Shown here one piece after another: positions 1 to 7,401 of a stretch of DNA of 64,000 nucleotides. The notes under the pieces were generated by a model, which made no database searches, had not been told where the DNA came from, and was given only the letters and a program-made list of their open reading frames with translations. Positions within the stretch are counted from its first letter, which is position 1. Each line of letters begins with the position of its first letter. A program made the position numbers and the translations under genes. Location of the stretch: NCBI RefSeq assembly GCF_013403245.1, contig NZ_JACBNQ010000005.1:1-64000 (forward strand). Direction: 5' to 3'. Source of the DNA: Sedimentibacter hydroxybenzoicus DSM 7310 (GTDB lineage Bacteria > Bacillota > Clostridia > Tissierellales > Sedimentibacteraceae).

Positions 1-157
<157 letters not shown>

Positions 158-384
158 TTTTCCTTAGCCCAAGCTTTCGCTTAGCTTTTTTTACTTTTTG
201 TTTGTTTGTTCTTTTTTTCTTTAGAACTCTCAAAGGTTTCTTATGCTGTTTTATTGTCTATGTTCGGGTTTGCTGTTCCTCATCTCTTGGGACAGCTTGA
301 ACAGATTATCACATCTTTTCGATGTTGTCAACTGCCAATTTTTGTTTTTGTTTTTTTCTCTAACCCCTGTAGGTTAGGAATAAA

Positions 385-413
385 ATTTTATCATACGAGA
401 CATGTGATGTCAA
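385..413 (-). promoter_or_regulatory. rrn promoter, proximal
   Basis: On the minus strand TTGACA (408-413), a 17-bp spacer and TAAAAT (385-390) form a near-consensus promoter about 230 bases upstream of the 16S gene. It pairs with the one at 459-487 as a tandem rrn promoter set. Confidence 0.75.
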
Positions 414-458
414 GTATTTTTTGTCTTTTGTTATACTGTCTAATCTGACAGCTTTGTT

Positions 459-487
459 AGTTTAACACAACTATATGTTATTGTCAA
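459..487 (-). promoter_or_regulatory. rrn promoter, distal
   Basis: On the minus strand TTGACA (482-487), a 17-bp spacer and TAAACT (459-464). Tandem promoters upstream of rRNA operons are usual in Firmicutes. Confidence 0.7.
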
Positions 488-839
488 CTATGTTTTTGCA
501 CATTTTTTCTGTTGATTTCCAACTGAGTCGAAAATGCTTTTTAATTTTAGCTTACTTAATTATCTTTGTCAATCCCCTATTTGGGATTTTTAATTTCCAT
601 TTTCTGTACAATGCAATTTTTTAAACAATTTATTGTCTTGATAAATTACCATCACTACACAGAACATATTTATTGTATAGAAAAATAGGAATTTTGATAC
701 TTTATAGTTCATATATTTTTTGAAATATTTAAAAATAATTACTGTATTTTGCGAAAAATGTAAAATTATATATAATAATGTTGAGTTTTAAAAGTTCTTA
801 TAATATAATTAAAGAAACATTTAGGAACAGGTGAAACCA
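488..839. other. AT-rich intergenic region, no gene seen
   Basis: This region between the divergent rrn and pilus operons is very AT-rich. I see no convincing ORF, riboswitch or strong plus-strand promoter. The operon promoter for 840-4752 probably lies in the last 100 bases but I cannot place it. Confidence 0.5.
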
Positions 840-1898
840 ATGGAAAATACCTCAATTAAAAAACTGTCCTCTTCAGAATTGTCATATTTCTGTTCGCAAA
901 TTGCAATGGTTCTAAAATCAGGAATGCTGATAGCCGATGGAATAGAGTGGATGCACAACGATATAGAAGAAGGAAATATGAAAAACGTTCTGAAATTATT
1001 GAAAGATAATTTATCTAATAAGATTCCTCTTTATAAAGCAATGGAAAATACAAAGTTCTTCCCTTCATATATAGTAAACATGAGCCAGATAGGAAGTGTT
1101 ACGGGTAGACTTGACGACGTAATGAGCTCCTTATCGGATTATTATGAGAGAGAGGACTTTTTAAAAGGCAAAATTAAAAGTTCTATATTTTATCCAATGC
1201 TTTTATTTGCTATGATGTCTTTCGTTATAGCATTATTGGTTACAAAGATATTTCCTATATTTGAAAATATGATAAACGAATTAGGCGGAGAATCTGTCGG
1301 ACAGTCTTCGTTCTTAATGTCTTTTTCTACAGGAGTTTTAATAGGAAGGTTTACCTTAATGTTAGTTATAGCAATTTTATTATTAATTGTTTGTATATAC
1401 ATATTAAATAAGACTGAAAACGGCAAGTCATCAATCAGAAGATTTTTAAATAATTTTATTTTTACAAAATCAATAATGAAAAAAATAACTGCTTACAGGT
1501 TTTCTTCCTCTTTATCTTTATTGTTATCAAGCGGCATGCATATTGATAAATCCATAGATATATTATTAGATGTTGTAGAGGACCCTCTACTCAAACATAA
1601 TATCCAGGCATGCAGCACATCCATGAGCAAGGGAGAAAGCTTTATTGATTCTATTTCAAAATTATCTTTGTTCTCAAGCATGCATATACAAATGCTCAAC
1701 ATGGGACAACGTACCGGAGAGATGGATGTTGTTATGAAAAAATTAACCAATATCTACGAAAACGAAGCAGACCATTCAATAACCAATGCTGTTTCATTAA
1801 TTGAGCCTGCATTGGTTGGAACGTTGTGTATTGTTATTGGTTTTATTTTAATATCAGTTATGCTTCCTTTAATGAATATAATGTCATCAATCGGTTAA
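840..1898 (+). CDS. Type IV pilus / type II secretion inner-membrane platform protein (PilC/GspF family)
   Basis: Two T2SSF-type repeats flank and follow transmembrane segments near residues 115-145, 165-190 and 325-350. Motifs such as FCSQIAMVLKSGM and, in the second half, RFSSSLSLLLSSGM are the family's repeated signature. PilC is the membrane platform that couples the cytoplasmic ATPase to pilin assembly or retraction. I use the ATG at 840 (AGG eight bases upstream) rather than the in-frame GTG at 831. It is first in a tightly packed operon ending with pilT. Length (about 350 aa) is slightly below the usual 400. Confidence 0.88.
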   Translation: MENTSIKKLSSSELSYFCSQIAMVLKSGMLIADGIEWMHNDIEEGNMKNVLKLLKDNLSNKIPLYKAMENTKFFPSYIVNMSQIGSVTGRLDDVMSSLSDYYEREDFLKGKIKSSIFYPMLLFAMMSFVIALLVTKIFPIFENMINELGGESVGQSSFLMSFSTGVLIGRFTLMLVIAILLLIVCIYILNKTENGKSSIRRFLNNFIFTKSIMKKITAYRFSSSLSLLLSSGMHIDKSIDILLDVVEDPLLKHNIQACSTSMSKGESFIDSISKLSLFSSMHIQMLNMGQRTGEMDVVMKKLTNIYENEADHSITNAVSLIEPALVGTLCIVIGFILISVMLPLMNIMSSIG

Positions 1899-1910
1899 TA
1901 GGGGTATTAA

Positions 1911-2213
1911 ATGAAAAAACACAGTTTTACTGCAATTACATTTATATTATTATTTTTACTCTTCTTATATATGTCTGTTAAAAATGTAAATATACGAAGA
2001 GATAATGAAAAAACGCATATTTTAGAAGATGCGATTATTAGAAGTGCTGTCCAGGCTTATGCCATAGAAGGATTTTATCCTCCGGATATAGAGTATATGG
2101 AAAACAACTACGGACTCATTGTAGACCATGAGAAGTATGTAATAAGCTATAATATTTTCGCTTCAAATATAATGCCCGAGGTTGAAATATTTTTAAAAAT
2201 AGGAAAGGATTAA
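1911..2213 (+). CDS. Small membrane protein of the pilus operon
   Basis: A 100-residue protein with a short basic N-terminus, one hydrophobic helix (residues 8-24) and a soluble extracellular-looking tail. This topology matches a pilin-like or minor pilin subunit, but I see neither a canonical G/FTLxE prepilin site nor a conserved Glu5. It starts 12 bases after pilC and ends 1 base before the next gene, so it is translated with the operon. Function beyond pilus association is not known. Confidence 0.7.
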   Translation: MKKHSFTAITFILLFLLFLYMSVKNVNIRRDNEKTHILEDAIIRSAVQAYAIEGFYPPDIEYMENNYGLIVDHEKYVISYNIFASNIMPEVEIFLKIGKD

Positions 2214-2214
2214 T

Positions 2215-2715
2215 ATGCTTAGTCAAAATCACAATAAACAGTTTTCATTCCAACTAATCTTTATAATGTTATTATTTTTGATTATTGTTATTATGTCTGT
2301 AATGGTAATTTTGCTTGGTCAGAATATATACGAAAATATAAATAAAGACAGAGCAGACAATTATGAAAAGCGTGTATCTCTTTCTTACATAGCAAATAAA
2401 GTCAGGCAAGCCGATAAAGAAAATTCTATCAGAGTAGAAAAATCAGAAGATGTTCAAGCTTTGGTAATAAATGAAGTATATGACGAAGATTATTACGAAA
2501 CTTGGATTTATTATTATAACGACGGATTATATGAATTGTTTACCGGCGAAAGCATTCAATTCAACCCTGAGGACGGTATGAAAATCATGAATATAGACAG
2601 CTTTTCTATCGAAAGATTAAGTAATAAATTGTATAAGTTTACAGTAGGATATGATAAATCTAATACAGAATTAATAATAAATGTAAATTCCAATCAACAG
2701 CAGGGTGAAATATGA
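2215..2715 (+). CDS. DUF4860-like membrane-anchored pilus-operon protein
   Basis: A 166-aa protein with one N-terminal transmembrane helix (residues 14-34) and a soluble domain with the pattern AxxVRQAD...YYETWIYYYNDGLYELFT. This resembles the DUF4860 family, which sits in clostridial type IV pilus-like operons. It may be a pseudopilin or an assembly factor. Its stop overlaps the next start by 4 bases, indicating translational coupling. The family assignment is from memory of its pattern. Confidence 0.68.
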   Translation: MLSQNHNKQFSFQLIFIMLLFLIIVIMSVMVILLGQNIYENINKDRADNYEKRVSLSYIANKVRQADKENSIRVEKSEDVQALVINEVYDEDYYETWIYYYNDGLYELFTGESIQFNPEDGMKIMNIDSFSIERLSNKLYKFTVGYDKSNTELIINVNSNQQQGEI

Positions 2716-3197
2716 AAAATAAATTTTCTATTAATTTAGAAGTAACATTGGTCGAAATAATATTATCCGTATTAATTTTTGCCATAGCCGGAGTAATAAG
2801 CTTAAATTGCTTTTTTATCGCAAGATTCACTCAGGTAAAAGCTAATGATAAAGTTATTGCCGGCAATTTAATCCAATATGATATAGAAATAATAAAGTCG
2901 CTTAACAGCTCTGATGAATCAGAGGAATTTCTGCTTCAAAACTTTAAGCTTTTAAAAACCGAAAGCAATGTACACACCTATATTAACTTCTACAATAAAA
3001 GCTGGAAATTAAGCAATGAGGCTGATAAAGAATATTTAATTACGGTGAATATATCTGATGAATTTTCCAATAACGGAACATTAACGGATATTGAGATAAT
3101 GGCTGAAAGGATCAAGCCCTATCCTTTTATAAATAAAGCCAATAATAATCAACCTATATATGCAATAGAAACTAAGAAGTTTTACCCAAACTATTAA
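2712..3197 (+). CDS. Type IV pilin-like protein with atypical prepilin site
   Basis: The N-terminus reads LE-VTLVEIILSVLIFAIAG, which is the pilin core (hydrophobic +1, T2, L3, Glu5, then a 20-residue helix) after a 10-residue leader. The residue before the cut would be Glu10 instead of the near-invariant Gly. A globular domain of about 125 residues follows. It is probably a minor pilin or pseudopilin. Whether a prepilin peptidase can process it is open, and none is in this window. Confidence 0.75.
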   Translation: MKNKFSINLEVTLVEIILSVLIFAIAGVISLNCFFIARFTQVKANDKVIAGNLIQYDIEIIKSLNSSDESEEFLLQNFKLLKTESNVHTYINFYNKSWKLSNEADKEYLITVNISDEFSNNGTLTDIEIMAERIKPYPFINKANNNQPIYAIETKKFYPNY

Positions 3198-3208
3198 CGG
3201 GGGTTGTT

Positions 3209-3694
3209 ATGAAAAATAATATATCGATGGGAATGGGCGGAACCTTGGTATTAGTTATCTTTGTAGTACTGTGCTTAACAGTTTTTGCAACATTGTCATT
3301 TACTACTGCTTATTCTGACTTGAAATTAGTTAATAAAACTCAGGAAATGACTTATGACTATTATATAATAGAAGGAATTGCAGAAAAAAAATTGTCTGAA
3401 ATTTTTAATATTATGACTGCAGCGGCACATGGTGACATTAATGATTACTATCATAGGTTATCTGAATTGTTATCACGAACAGAAGACGTAACTGTAATAA
3501 ATAGTGATAAGAATAACTTTAATATATATTATGAGGTTCATGGTGATAAAAATCAAAAGATATGTGTAACTCTAAGGATTTCAAATGATATAGCGAATAA
3601 ACCAACATACGAAATACTGACTTGGAACTTAGCAAATATTGAATTGCCTGTTTACGAAGAGGAATACATTGATTTATGGGAAGGTATTGAATGA
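3209..3694 (+). CDS. Pilin-like membrane protein of the pilus operon
   Basis: The N-terminus MGMGGTLVLVIFVVLCLTVFA gives a Gly-Gly followed by TLVL and a hydrophobic helix. This looks like a prepilin leader, but Glu5 is missing. About 130 polar residues follow. It ends by ATGA overlap with the PilT gene, so it is the penultimate gene of the operon. Pseudopilins lacking Glu5 exist (GspK-like tip subunits), which could be its role. That is inference. Confidence 0.68.
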   Translation: MKNNISMGMGGTLVLVIFVVLCLTVFATLSFTTAYSDLKLVNKTQEMTYDYYIIEGIAEKKLSEIFNIMTAAAHGDINDYYHRLSELLSRTEDVTVINSDKNNFNIYYEVHGDKNQKICVTLRISNDIANKPTYEILTWNLANIELPVYEEEYIDLWEGIE

Positions 3695-4752
3695 TGAAAA
3701 TTATAGACATATTTAATTATGCCATCGAAAAGAAAGCTTCAGATATTTTTATAGTTGCAGGACGACCTTTATCATACAAAATAATGGGTGAAATTGTTTC
3801 GTTTAATGAGGTTCCTCTTACAGCGGAACAATCATATGTAATAATATACGATATATTCAAGTTAGCCAAAAATGACAGCATGGATGACCTTTATTCTAAG
3901 GGGGATGTTGATTTTTCATTTTCGATTCCTAAGCTTGGAAGATTCAGAGTAAGTGCTTACATGCAGCGCAATTCTTGTGCTGCGGTAATAAGGGTTGTGT
4001 TTTTTCAGCTACCCAATCCCCAAAGACTGGGAATACCTGACACAGTAATGAATATGTATAAAAAAACAAAGGGTCTGATTTTAATAACTGGTCCTGCAGG
4101 CAGCGGAAAATCAACAACTCTTGCATGTATAATCGATAGAATAAACTCTGAAAGAAACTGCCATATTATGACCTTTGAAGACCCTATTGAATTTATTCAT
4201 AGACACAAGAAATCCATAGTGAGCCAAAGAGAAATTTCTTCAGACACTAAAAGCTATATTTCAGCACTCAGGTCCTCATTGAGGCAGGCACCTGATGTTT
4301 TATTGATCGGAGAAATGAGGGATTTAGAAACTATTGAAATTGCTCTCACTGCTGCAGAAACAGGTCATCTTGTACTTTCGACCCTACACACTACCGGTGC
4401 GGCAAACACCATTGACAGAATAATTGACGTATTTCCTGCAAACCAGCAGCAGCAAATAAGAATTCAATTATCTATGCAATTGCATGCAGTTATATCTCAA
4501 CAGCTTATTCAGTCTCCTACAAACGGAAGAGTACCCGCTTTTGAAATAATGACCGTAAACAATGCCATTTCAAATTTAATAAGAGAATCGAAGATTCATC
4601 AATTAAACAGCGTTATATATTCATCGGAAGAACGCGGAATGAAATCAATGGATACGAGTATATTGGATTTATATAAAGAAGGTATGATAAATAAAGAAAA
4701 TGCATTAATGCATTGCATTGACCCTGATTTGATATTAAAGAAATTAAAATAA
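3691..4752 (+). CDS. pilT: PilT-family pilus retraction ATPase
   Basis: Hexameric secretion ATPase. Walker A is GPAGSGKST at residues 134-142, the Asp box is TFEDPIEF, Walker B is LLIGEMRD and the His box is GHLVLSTLHT. The C-terminal NAISNLIRESKIHQ is the AIRNLIRE motif specific to PilT retraction ATPases with one substitution, so PilT is favoured over PilB/GspE. At 353 residues it has the normal PilT length. It is the only ATPase of this operon. Starts at 3691 and 3694 are both ATG and equally possible. Confidence 0.92.
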   Translation: MMKIIDIFNYAIEKKASDIFIVAGRPLSYKIMGEIVSFNEVPLTAEQSYVIIYDIFKLAKNDSMDDLYSKGDVDFSFSIPKLGRFRVSAYMQRNSCAAVIRVVFFQLPNPQRLGIPDTVMNMYKKTKGLILITGPAGSGKSTTLACIIDRINSERNCHIMTFEDPIEFIHRHKKSIVSQREISSDTKSYISALRSSLRQAPDVLLIGEMRDLETIEIALTAAETGHLVLSTLHTTGAANTIDRIIDVFPANQQQQIRIQLSMQLHAVISQQLIQSPTNGRVPAFEIMTVNNAISNLIRESKIHQLNSVIYSSEERGMKSMDTSILDLYKEGMINKENALMHCIDPDLILKKLK

Positions 4753-4754
4753 GC

Positions 4755-4812
4755 GAAGGATCTTGTAGAACAAAAGATGAGATTCTTCGAGCAAAGCTCT
4801 CAGAATAACAAA
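4755..4812. repeat. Degenerate copy of a dispersed GAAGGATCT/GAGATTCTTCG element
   Basis: GCGAAGGATCT and GAGATTCTTCGAGC...GCTCTCAGAAT lie between pilT and its terminator. Related sequence occurs at 52343-52405 and 59930-60005. This matches the widespread intergenic GTCATTCTGAGCGAAGCGAAGAATCT-type repeat seen in many bacteria. Confidence 0.45.
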
Positions 4813-4816
4813 AAAA

Positions 4817-4848
4817 TAAAAGCCCCCGAGGAGGAGGAGGGGCTTTTA
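4817..4848. terminator. Bidirectional terminator between pilT and the transglutaminase gene
   Basis: TAAAAGCCCC and GGGGCTTTTA form a 10-bp stem with flanking A and T runs on both sides. It suits both converging operons. Confidence 0.88.
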
Positions 4849-4851
4849 TTA

Positions 4852-5721
4852 TTAGTACTCAAATTTCTTTGTGTAATATTGTCTATCAATAAGTTTATTT
4901 GTGTGTTCCATTGTTTGCGTGCTGTTTGATTGCTTTGCGCTGGAAGCAATAGTTGAATCCATTAACCTCCACTCCTTACCGTCAAAGTACAATTTATCCA
5001 AGGCTATCCATCCCGTTTCCTCTGTATATACTTCATTCCATGCGTGGAATGCACTTACGTTCTGAGAATATCCTGTTACCAATTTGGTAGGTATTGAATT
5101 TGATCGAAGCATTGCCGCCAACAGTGACGAATAATCATAGCATATGCCCTTATTTTCCTTTAAAATTTCGTCAACATCAGGCAAGTAATCACTTTTTACA
5201 TTTTTAGCTTTATCATTATCATATTTAATATTAGATATTACATAATCATATATCGCTTCTACTTTTTCTAAGTCATTTGTCTTGTTTGCTGCAAGCTCCT
5301 GTGCTTTCTTAACCGTTTCAGATTCTTCAGTATAATTAACCATCTGGCTTGATATTAAATACGGAGCATTTTCATCTTTCAATTTTACATCTATATCTAC
5401 AGTTTGTGTAGTTGCATATCTGTTATCACTGATGTTTTCAAATACTCTAACTTTATATTTTCCATCTCCGAGTTGAAGCGGATATGTATCATATTCACCC
5501 TTATTGTTTAAATTATATGTATATTGAATTGAATTATTTTCTATTATTACCTTTAATTTTTTTGTAGTTTCATTTAAATATCTAACCTTTATATATCCGT
5601 CAACTGCATTTGAAGCGTCTATTTCTGATTTTGAACCCTTATATATGTCCGCACCATAAGCAACAGATGAAAAAGCAAATATTAGTATCAAAGTAAATAG
5701 AGTTATTTTAAATTTTTTCAT
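4852..5721 (-). CDS. Secreted transglutaminase-like (TGc domain) protein
   Basis: A 289-aa protein with a clear signal peptide (cut near ...SVAYGA-DIY, residue 24). The first half (25-125) looks like a beta-sandwich. The second half holds a transglutaminase/protease core: GICYDYSSL carries the nucleophilic Cys, FHAWNEVY the His, and WIALD the likely Asp. Bacterial TGc proteins act as cell-surface cysteine proteases or cross-linkers. A c-di-GMP-I riboswitch with a terminator sits in the 5' UTR, so synthesis should follow the motile-to-sessile switch. A surface or adhesion role is inference. Confidence 0.85.
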   Translation of the reverse strand: MKKFKITLFTLILIFAFSSVAYGADIYKGSKSEIDASNAVDGYIKVRYLNETTKKLKVIIENNSIQYTYNLNNKGEYDTYPLQLGDGKYKVRVFENISDNRYATTQTVDIDVKLKDENAPYLISSQMVNYTEESETVKKAQELAANKTNDLEKVEAIYDYVISNIKYDNDKAKNVKSDYLPDVDEILKENKGICYDYSSLLAAMLRSNSIPTKLVTGYSQNVSAFHAWNEVYTEETGWIALDKLYFDGKEWRLMDSTIASSAKQSNSTQTMEHTNKLIDRQYYTKKFEY

Positions 5722-5743
5722 ATGTTTGCCCCCTACTTTCCAA

Positions 5744-5771
5744 TAAAAAAGCTTTGCAAAAATTGCAAAGC
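5744..5771 (-). terminator. Riboswitch terminator upstream of the transglutaminase gene
   Basis: On the minus strand GCTTTGCAA (5763-5771) and TTGCAAAGC (5751-5759) pair, followed by a run of T (5745-5750). The arm GCTTTGC can also pair with GCAAAGC inside the aptamer (5842-5848), a plausible antiterminator. Confidence 0.85.
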
Positions 5772-5799
5772 ATATAATCCGAATAATGTACCTACGTAC

Positions 5800-5876
5800 A
5801 GCAACTGGCTGTCATACCATTTTCATGGCTTAGACCCTATAGCTTTGCGTCATTTCCTTTAGGAAATTTTGCCTAT
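5800..5876 (-). promoter_or_regulatory. Cyclic di-GMP-I (GEMM-I) riboswitch aptamer
   Basis: Minus-strand sequence shows the conserved GEMM-I blocks in order: AGGAAATGACGCAAAG, GGGTCTAAGCCATG, a tetraloop-type hairpin ATGAAAATGGT, then GACAGCCAGTTGC. The aptamer is directly upstream of an intrinsic terminator and the transglutaminase start. Family knowledge: the fold binds the second messenger c-di-GMP. Confidence 0.9.
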
Positions 5877-5936
5877 TTAATTGTCTATATAATAACATGA
5901 CTGTCTAAATTTGTCAATAAATATTTTGATATAATT

Positions 5937-6443
5937 TCATTCTCTCACAGCACTATAAAAAACTGATTCTGAACCGTTATAATATCCATATTTCATAAAT
6001 TTCATACCACAATTTTCAAGAGATTTAATTGCTCCTACATTATTAATATCCGTTACGGCAACAATTTCATCTATTTCTAATTCATATAATCCATATTCGA
6101 TGACTGCCTTAGTCAATTCTGAAGCATATCCCTTACTCCAATATTCCGGCAAAATTTTTGTTCCGATTTCTACAGCTTTAATTTTATTGGAATACATTAA
6201 TTGAGTTATTCCGATTACTTCTCCGGTATCCTTAAGAGTAACTGCCCAACTGTTAAGCTGATTTTTTCTATTTTTTTCAATTATTCTTCTGAGTTGTCTT
6301 CTGCATTCGCCTAATGTACTCAATTTATACCATGGAATAAATTCCAATAATCTTCTATTACTTTCAATTTCATATAAACTTGAAATATCTTCTTCTTCAA
6401 ATTCCCTGATTATCAATCTATTAGTTTCAACAATTTTATTCAT
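5937..6443 (-). CDS. GNAT acetyltransferase, RimJ/RimL type
   Basis: 168 residues with the RimJ/RimL pattern: N-terminal ETNRLIIREFEEEDI, central VIGITQL and EIGTKILPEYWSKGYASE (acetyl-CoA pyrophosphate loop region), then NVGAIKSLENCGMKF. It transfers an acetyl group from acetyl-CoA to an amine. The substrate (ribosomal protein N-terminus, other protein or small molecule) cannot be told. GAGGCG lies 6-7 bases before the ATG. It appears to be monocistronic. Confidence 0.87.
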   Translation of the reverse strand: MNKIVETNRLIIREFEEEDISSLYEIESNRRLLEFIPWYKLSTLGECRRQLRRIIEKNRKNQLNSWAVTLKDTGEVIGITQLMYSNKIKAVEIGTKILPEYWSKGYASELTKAVIEYGLYELEIDEIVAVTDINNVGAIKSLENCGMKFMKYGYYNGSESVFYSAVRE

Positions 6444-6533
6444 TGGATCGCCTCACAATATTTAATGATATAGTTTATCTTATGAAGCAAGGCTATAGAT
6501 TGTGAAAGAATTTGGTATTTGTGCGGTTGTTGT

Positions 6534-6588
6534 ATAAGCAGGTAACCCGAATTTTTAATTTGGTGTCAATCACTTATACTATAAGTAT
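6534..6588 (-). repeat. Dispersed palindromic repeat, copy A
   Basis: Read on the minus strand, this matches 56552-56602 over about 50 bases at roughly 80% identity. Shared blocks include AGTATAAG, TGACACCAAATT and CTGCTTAT. Each copy has an outer ATAAG...CTTAT and an inner AAATT...AATTT inverted repeat. Confidence 0.65.
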
Positions 6589-6589
6589 G

Positions 6590-6620
6590 AAAAAAGCACC
6601 TATCTTAAAAGATAGATGCC
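6590..6620 (-). terminator. Original chromosomal terminator of the tRNA-Leu gene
   Basis: On the minus strand GCATCTATCTT and AAGATAGGTGC form a stem followed by TTTTTT. It directly follows the 3' tRNA fragment at attL, so before prophage insertion it ended the tRNA transcript. Confidence 0.85.
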
Positions 6621-6626
6621 GCATAT

Positions 6627-6685
6627 TTGGTGCGGATGAGAGGAGTCGAACCCCCACGGTATCCCGCTAGATCCTAAGTCTAGTG
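6627..6685 (-). other. attL core: duplicated 3' part of tRNA-Leu
   Basis: 59 bases identical to 43007-43065, covering the tRNA from the anticodon stem-loop through the CCA end (CCA at 6628-6630). Sequence diverges exactly after TAGTG at 6685. This fragment lacks the 5' half and is not a functional tRNA. Confidence 0.95.
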
Positions 6686-6806
6686 ATTTACATATTGCAA
6701 TCATTTTGCTTTCCCTTGATTTTACAAGGCATTGAATTTAATTGTTTTTATTGCTATATGCAACATGTCATTGTATAAATTAACATTGTTATTAGCGTTA
6801 ATTATG

Positions 6807-6830
6807 TTTTGTGCGGTATTTTGTGCGGTA
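6807..6830 (+). repeat. Putative integrase arm-type sites, left arm
   Basis: Two adjacent direct copies of TTTTGTGCGGTA (6807-6818 and 6819-6830). The same TTTTGTGCGGT occurs at 42950-42960, beside the integrase gene and attR. Direct repeats on both arms of attP are typical arm-binding sites of tyrosine integrases with an N-terminal arm-binding domain. Confidence 0.7.
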
Positions 6831-7065
6831 TATGAAACCGTCAAAAGACATCAAGCAACCCGCTTTAAGCACTTTTGATAAATACAAGCATATAATATAA
6901 TTAGAGATGACAACTCTTAAACAGCCACCTCCTACGAACATACTTGAATCGTTATATGAGCTGGCTGGATAGGTAACACAATAACAGGGCAGTAAACGGT
7001 ACCTTTATGGTAGTCCGGCTGCCCTATTATTATAGCTTGTTTAGGTTATATTTAGTGATTATAAC
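6831..7065. other. Prophage left-end noncoding stretch with stem-loop
   Basis: No clear gene. A 21-codon micro-ORF (6907-6972, plus strand, weak RBS) and a stem-loop with arms AGGGCAG (6986-6992) and CTGCCCT (7019-7025) are visible. The stem-loop lies downstream of the HTH gene on the minus strand and may act as its terminator, though the T run is poor. Confidence 0.4.
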
Positions 7066-7245
7066 CTATGCTCGGCATAATTCATCTAAAGTGACATTCA
7101 GAGCATCGGCTAATTTAATAGCCGTAGATACTTTACAATCGTCATTGCGTTCAATGTTTTCAATCGTTCTTATAGGCACTTTTGATTTTCTAAATAGGTC
7201 AGGTACAGTCAGGTCCTGCTGCAACCGTATTTTTCTAAGATTCAT
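7066..7245 (-). CDS. Small XRE-family HTH regulator at the prophage end
   Basis: A 59-aa protein that is essentially one helix-turn-helix domain: MNLRKIRLQQDLTVPDLFRKSKVPIRTIENIERNDD...TAIKLADALNVTLDELC is a textbook XRE/Cro fold. I prefer the ATG at 7245 (AGG eight bases upstream) to the GTG at 7254. It lacks any dimerisation or peptidase domain. It lies downstream of the 7527-7802 gene on the same strand, the position often held by anti-CRISPR-associated (Aca) regulators. That link is inference. A half-site (GTGGTA) of the 7838-7854 operator occurs upstream, on the minus strand at about 7279-7284. Confidence 0.85.
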   Translation of the reverse strand: MNLRKIRLQQDLTVPDLFRKSKVPIRTIENIERNDDCKVSTAIKLADALNVTLDELCRA

Positions 7246-7312
7246 TGCATTCACCTTTTATTTTATATTCGTTTTCGTACCACTATTTTTTAATCCTTAT
7301 TAGATTTTTAAA

Positions 7313-7342
7313 TTACGTTCTATCGTTATTTTTGAGATTCAT
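7313..7342 (-). CDS. Possible micro-ORF with strong RBS
   Basis: AAGGAG (7348-7353) is placed 5 bases before an ATG that opens 9 codons (MNLKNNDRT) and a TAA. Such a strong site before so short a frame is unusual. It lies opposite and upstream of the crRNA-like unit, and its 3' end overlaps the 12-base match to the unit's spacer (7315-7326). It could be a leader peptide for the HTH gene, a CreT-like mini-ORF, or chance. Confidence 0.28.
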   Translation of the reverse strand: MNLKNNDRT

Positions 7343-7363
7343 TTCTTCTCCTTGAAAAAATTC

Positions 7364-7392
7364 TTGACATTAAATAATTTATAATCTAAAAT
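7364..7392 (+). promoter_or_regulatory. Promoter of the CRISPR-like RNA unit
   Basis: TTGACA (7364-7369), 17-bp spacer, TAAAAT (7387-7392). Transcription would start near 7399, just at the first repeat, with no room for a leader or coding region. Confidence 0.8.
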
Positions 7393-7401
7393 AAAACCAT
7401 A

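Noticed and set aside
206-448. 80-codon plus-strand frame in the rRNA leader
   Set aside because: It lies over the tandem rrn promoters and 16S leader on the opposite strand, has a low-complexity composition and no RBS.
488-839. A riboswitch upstream of the pilus operon
   Set aside because: Because c-di-GMP riboswitches often control type IV pili I looked for GEMM-I/II blocks here and found none.
6627-6685. A second tRNA-Leu gene
   Set aside because: Only the 3' half is present. The 5' acceptor, D-arm and half of the anticodon stem are replaced by unrelated sequence, so it is attL.
6907-6972. 21-codon plus-strand ORF near attL
   Set aside because: The RBS is weak (TTAGAG directly before ATG), with no homology known to me. 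Kept only as a note in the gap description.
7007-7303. 98-codon plus-strand frame opposite the HTH gene
   Set aside because: Hydrophobic, with no RBS; it is the antisense of the XRE gene and its upstream region.
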